Source: Rhodoferax sp. (GTDB lineage Bacteria > Pseudomonadota > Gammaproteobacteria > Burkholderiales > Burkholderiaceae_C). From it: a DNA stretch of 12,084 nucleotides. Of this stretch, positions 11,996 to 12,084 are shown in pieces. The position numbers and the translations under genes were made by a program. How positions within the stretch are numbered: position 1 is the first letter of the stretch; each line of letters begins with the position of its first letter. The notes under the pieces were generated by a model. The model was not told the DNA's origin. It saw only the letters and a list, made by a program, of their open reading frames with translations, and did no database searches. The DNA lies in NCBI GenBank assembly GCA_026785765.1, contig JAJAZK010000295.1, positions 1-12,084 of the forward strand, written 5' to 3'.

Positions 11996-12084
11996 ATGGC
12001 CGTGCCGCAAGTCGATCCGGCGTCGGCGCTGGTGTTCATCATCAATGCAGCTGCCGGGGCCAGCGATGAGGCCACGCGCCGCGA
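11996..12084 (+). CDS. N-terminus of a probable diacylglycerol-kinase-like lipid kinase, cut by the window
   Basis: From ATG 11996 the frame runs off the right edge after 29 codons. After a short lead it reads ALVFIINAAAGASDEATRR, which looks like the first beta-strand and following loop of the DAGK catalytic domain (typically F-I-V-N-P-x-S-G). Members of that fold phosphorylate diacylglycerol or sphingoid lipids with ATP. No active-site residues are reached, so function cannot be confirmed. There is no clear ribosome binding site before 11996. A TTG at 11957 in the same frame, overlapping the DUF3616 stop, would add 13 residues and couple the two genes; the only other upstream in-frame codons back to the stop at 11903 are not starts. 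Confidence 0.5.
   Translation, partial: MAVPQVDPASALVFIINAAAGASDEATRR

Overview
The window is high-GC DNA with dense coding on the + strand and almost no intergenic space. It most likely comes from a beta-proteobacterium of the Burkholderiales type. That guess rests on base composition, a giant adhesin with a ShlB/FhaC-type transporter, and a DUF3616 gene beside a probable lipid kinase; it is an inference, since no rRNA or other taxonomic marker is present.

Layout. (1) From base 2 to 8974 there is one continuous reading frame, open at the left edge, encoding the last 2990 residues of a giant repetitive surface protein. Its start, signal peptide and any secretion domain lie outside the window. 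It reads as: about eleven short beta-type repeats (20-1960), less regular beta-strand sequence, a helical region with a striking mirrored coiled-coil hairpin (about 3200-3540), more beta-helix sequence, an aromatic- and cysteine-containing non-repetitive segment (about 4860-5370), beta-helix turns with a G-x-I-G...P-L-x-V signature interrupted by a helical insertion with a 51-residue duplication (about 6010-6510), two near-identical 87-residue tandem repeats (7796-8317), and a C-terminal tail with a Cys-x8-Cys pair. (2) Overlapping its last codons is a TpsB outer-membrane transporter of the ShlB/FhaC/HMW1B family (best start GTG 8962, stop 10647). Together they form a two-partner (type Vb) secretion operon in A-then-B order. 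(3) A probable rho-independent terminator (10736-10770) closes that operon. (4) A second unit starts at 10872: a DUF3616 protein, then at the right edge the first codons of a probable diacylglycerol-kinase-like lipid kinase, cut by the window.

How the genes work together. The transporter has two POTRA domains and a beta-barrel with the VRGY loop-6 motif, and would carry the giant protein across the outer membrane. Gene order (A before B) and the C-terminal Cys pair of the exported protein resemble Haemophilus HMW1A/HMW1B, in which the C-terminus stays anchored at the transporter; this suggests a surface-tethered rather than released adhesin. No glycosyltransferase (HMW1C-like) gene follows. 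DUF3616 and the kinase look like an unrelated neighbouring unit. Residue numbers for the giant protein count the GTG at base 8 as residue 1.
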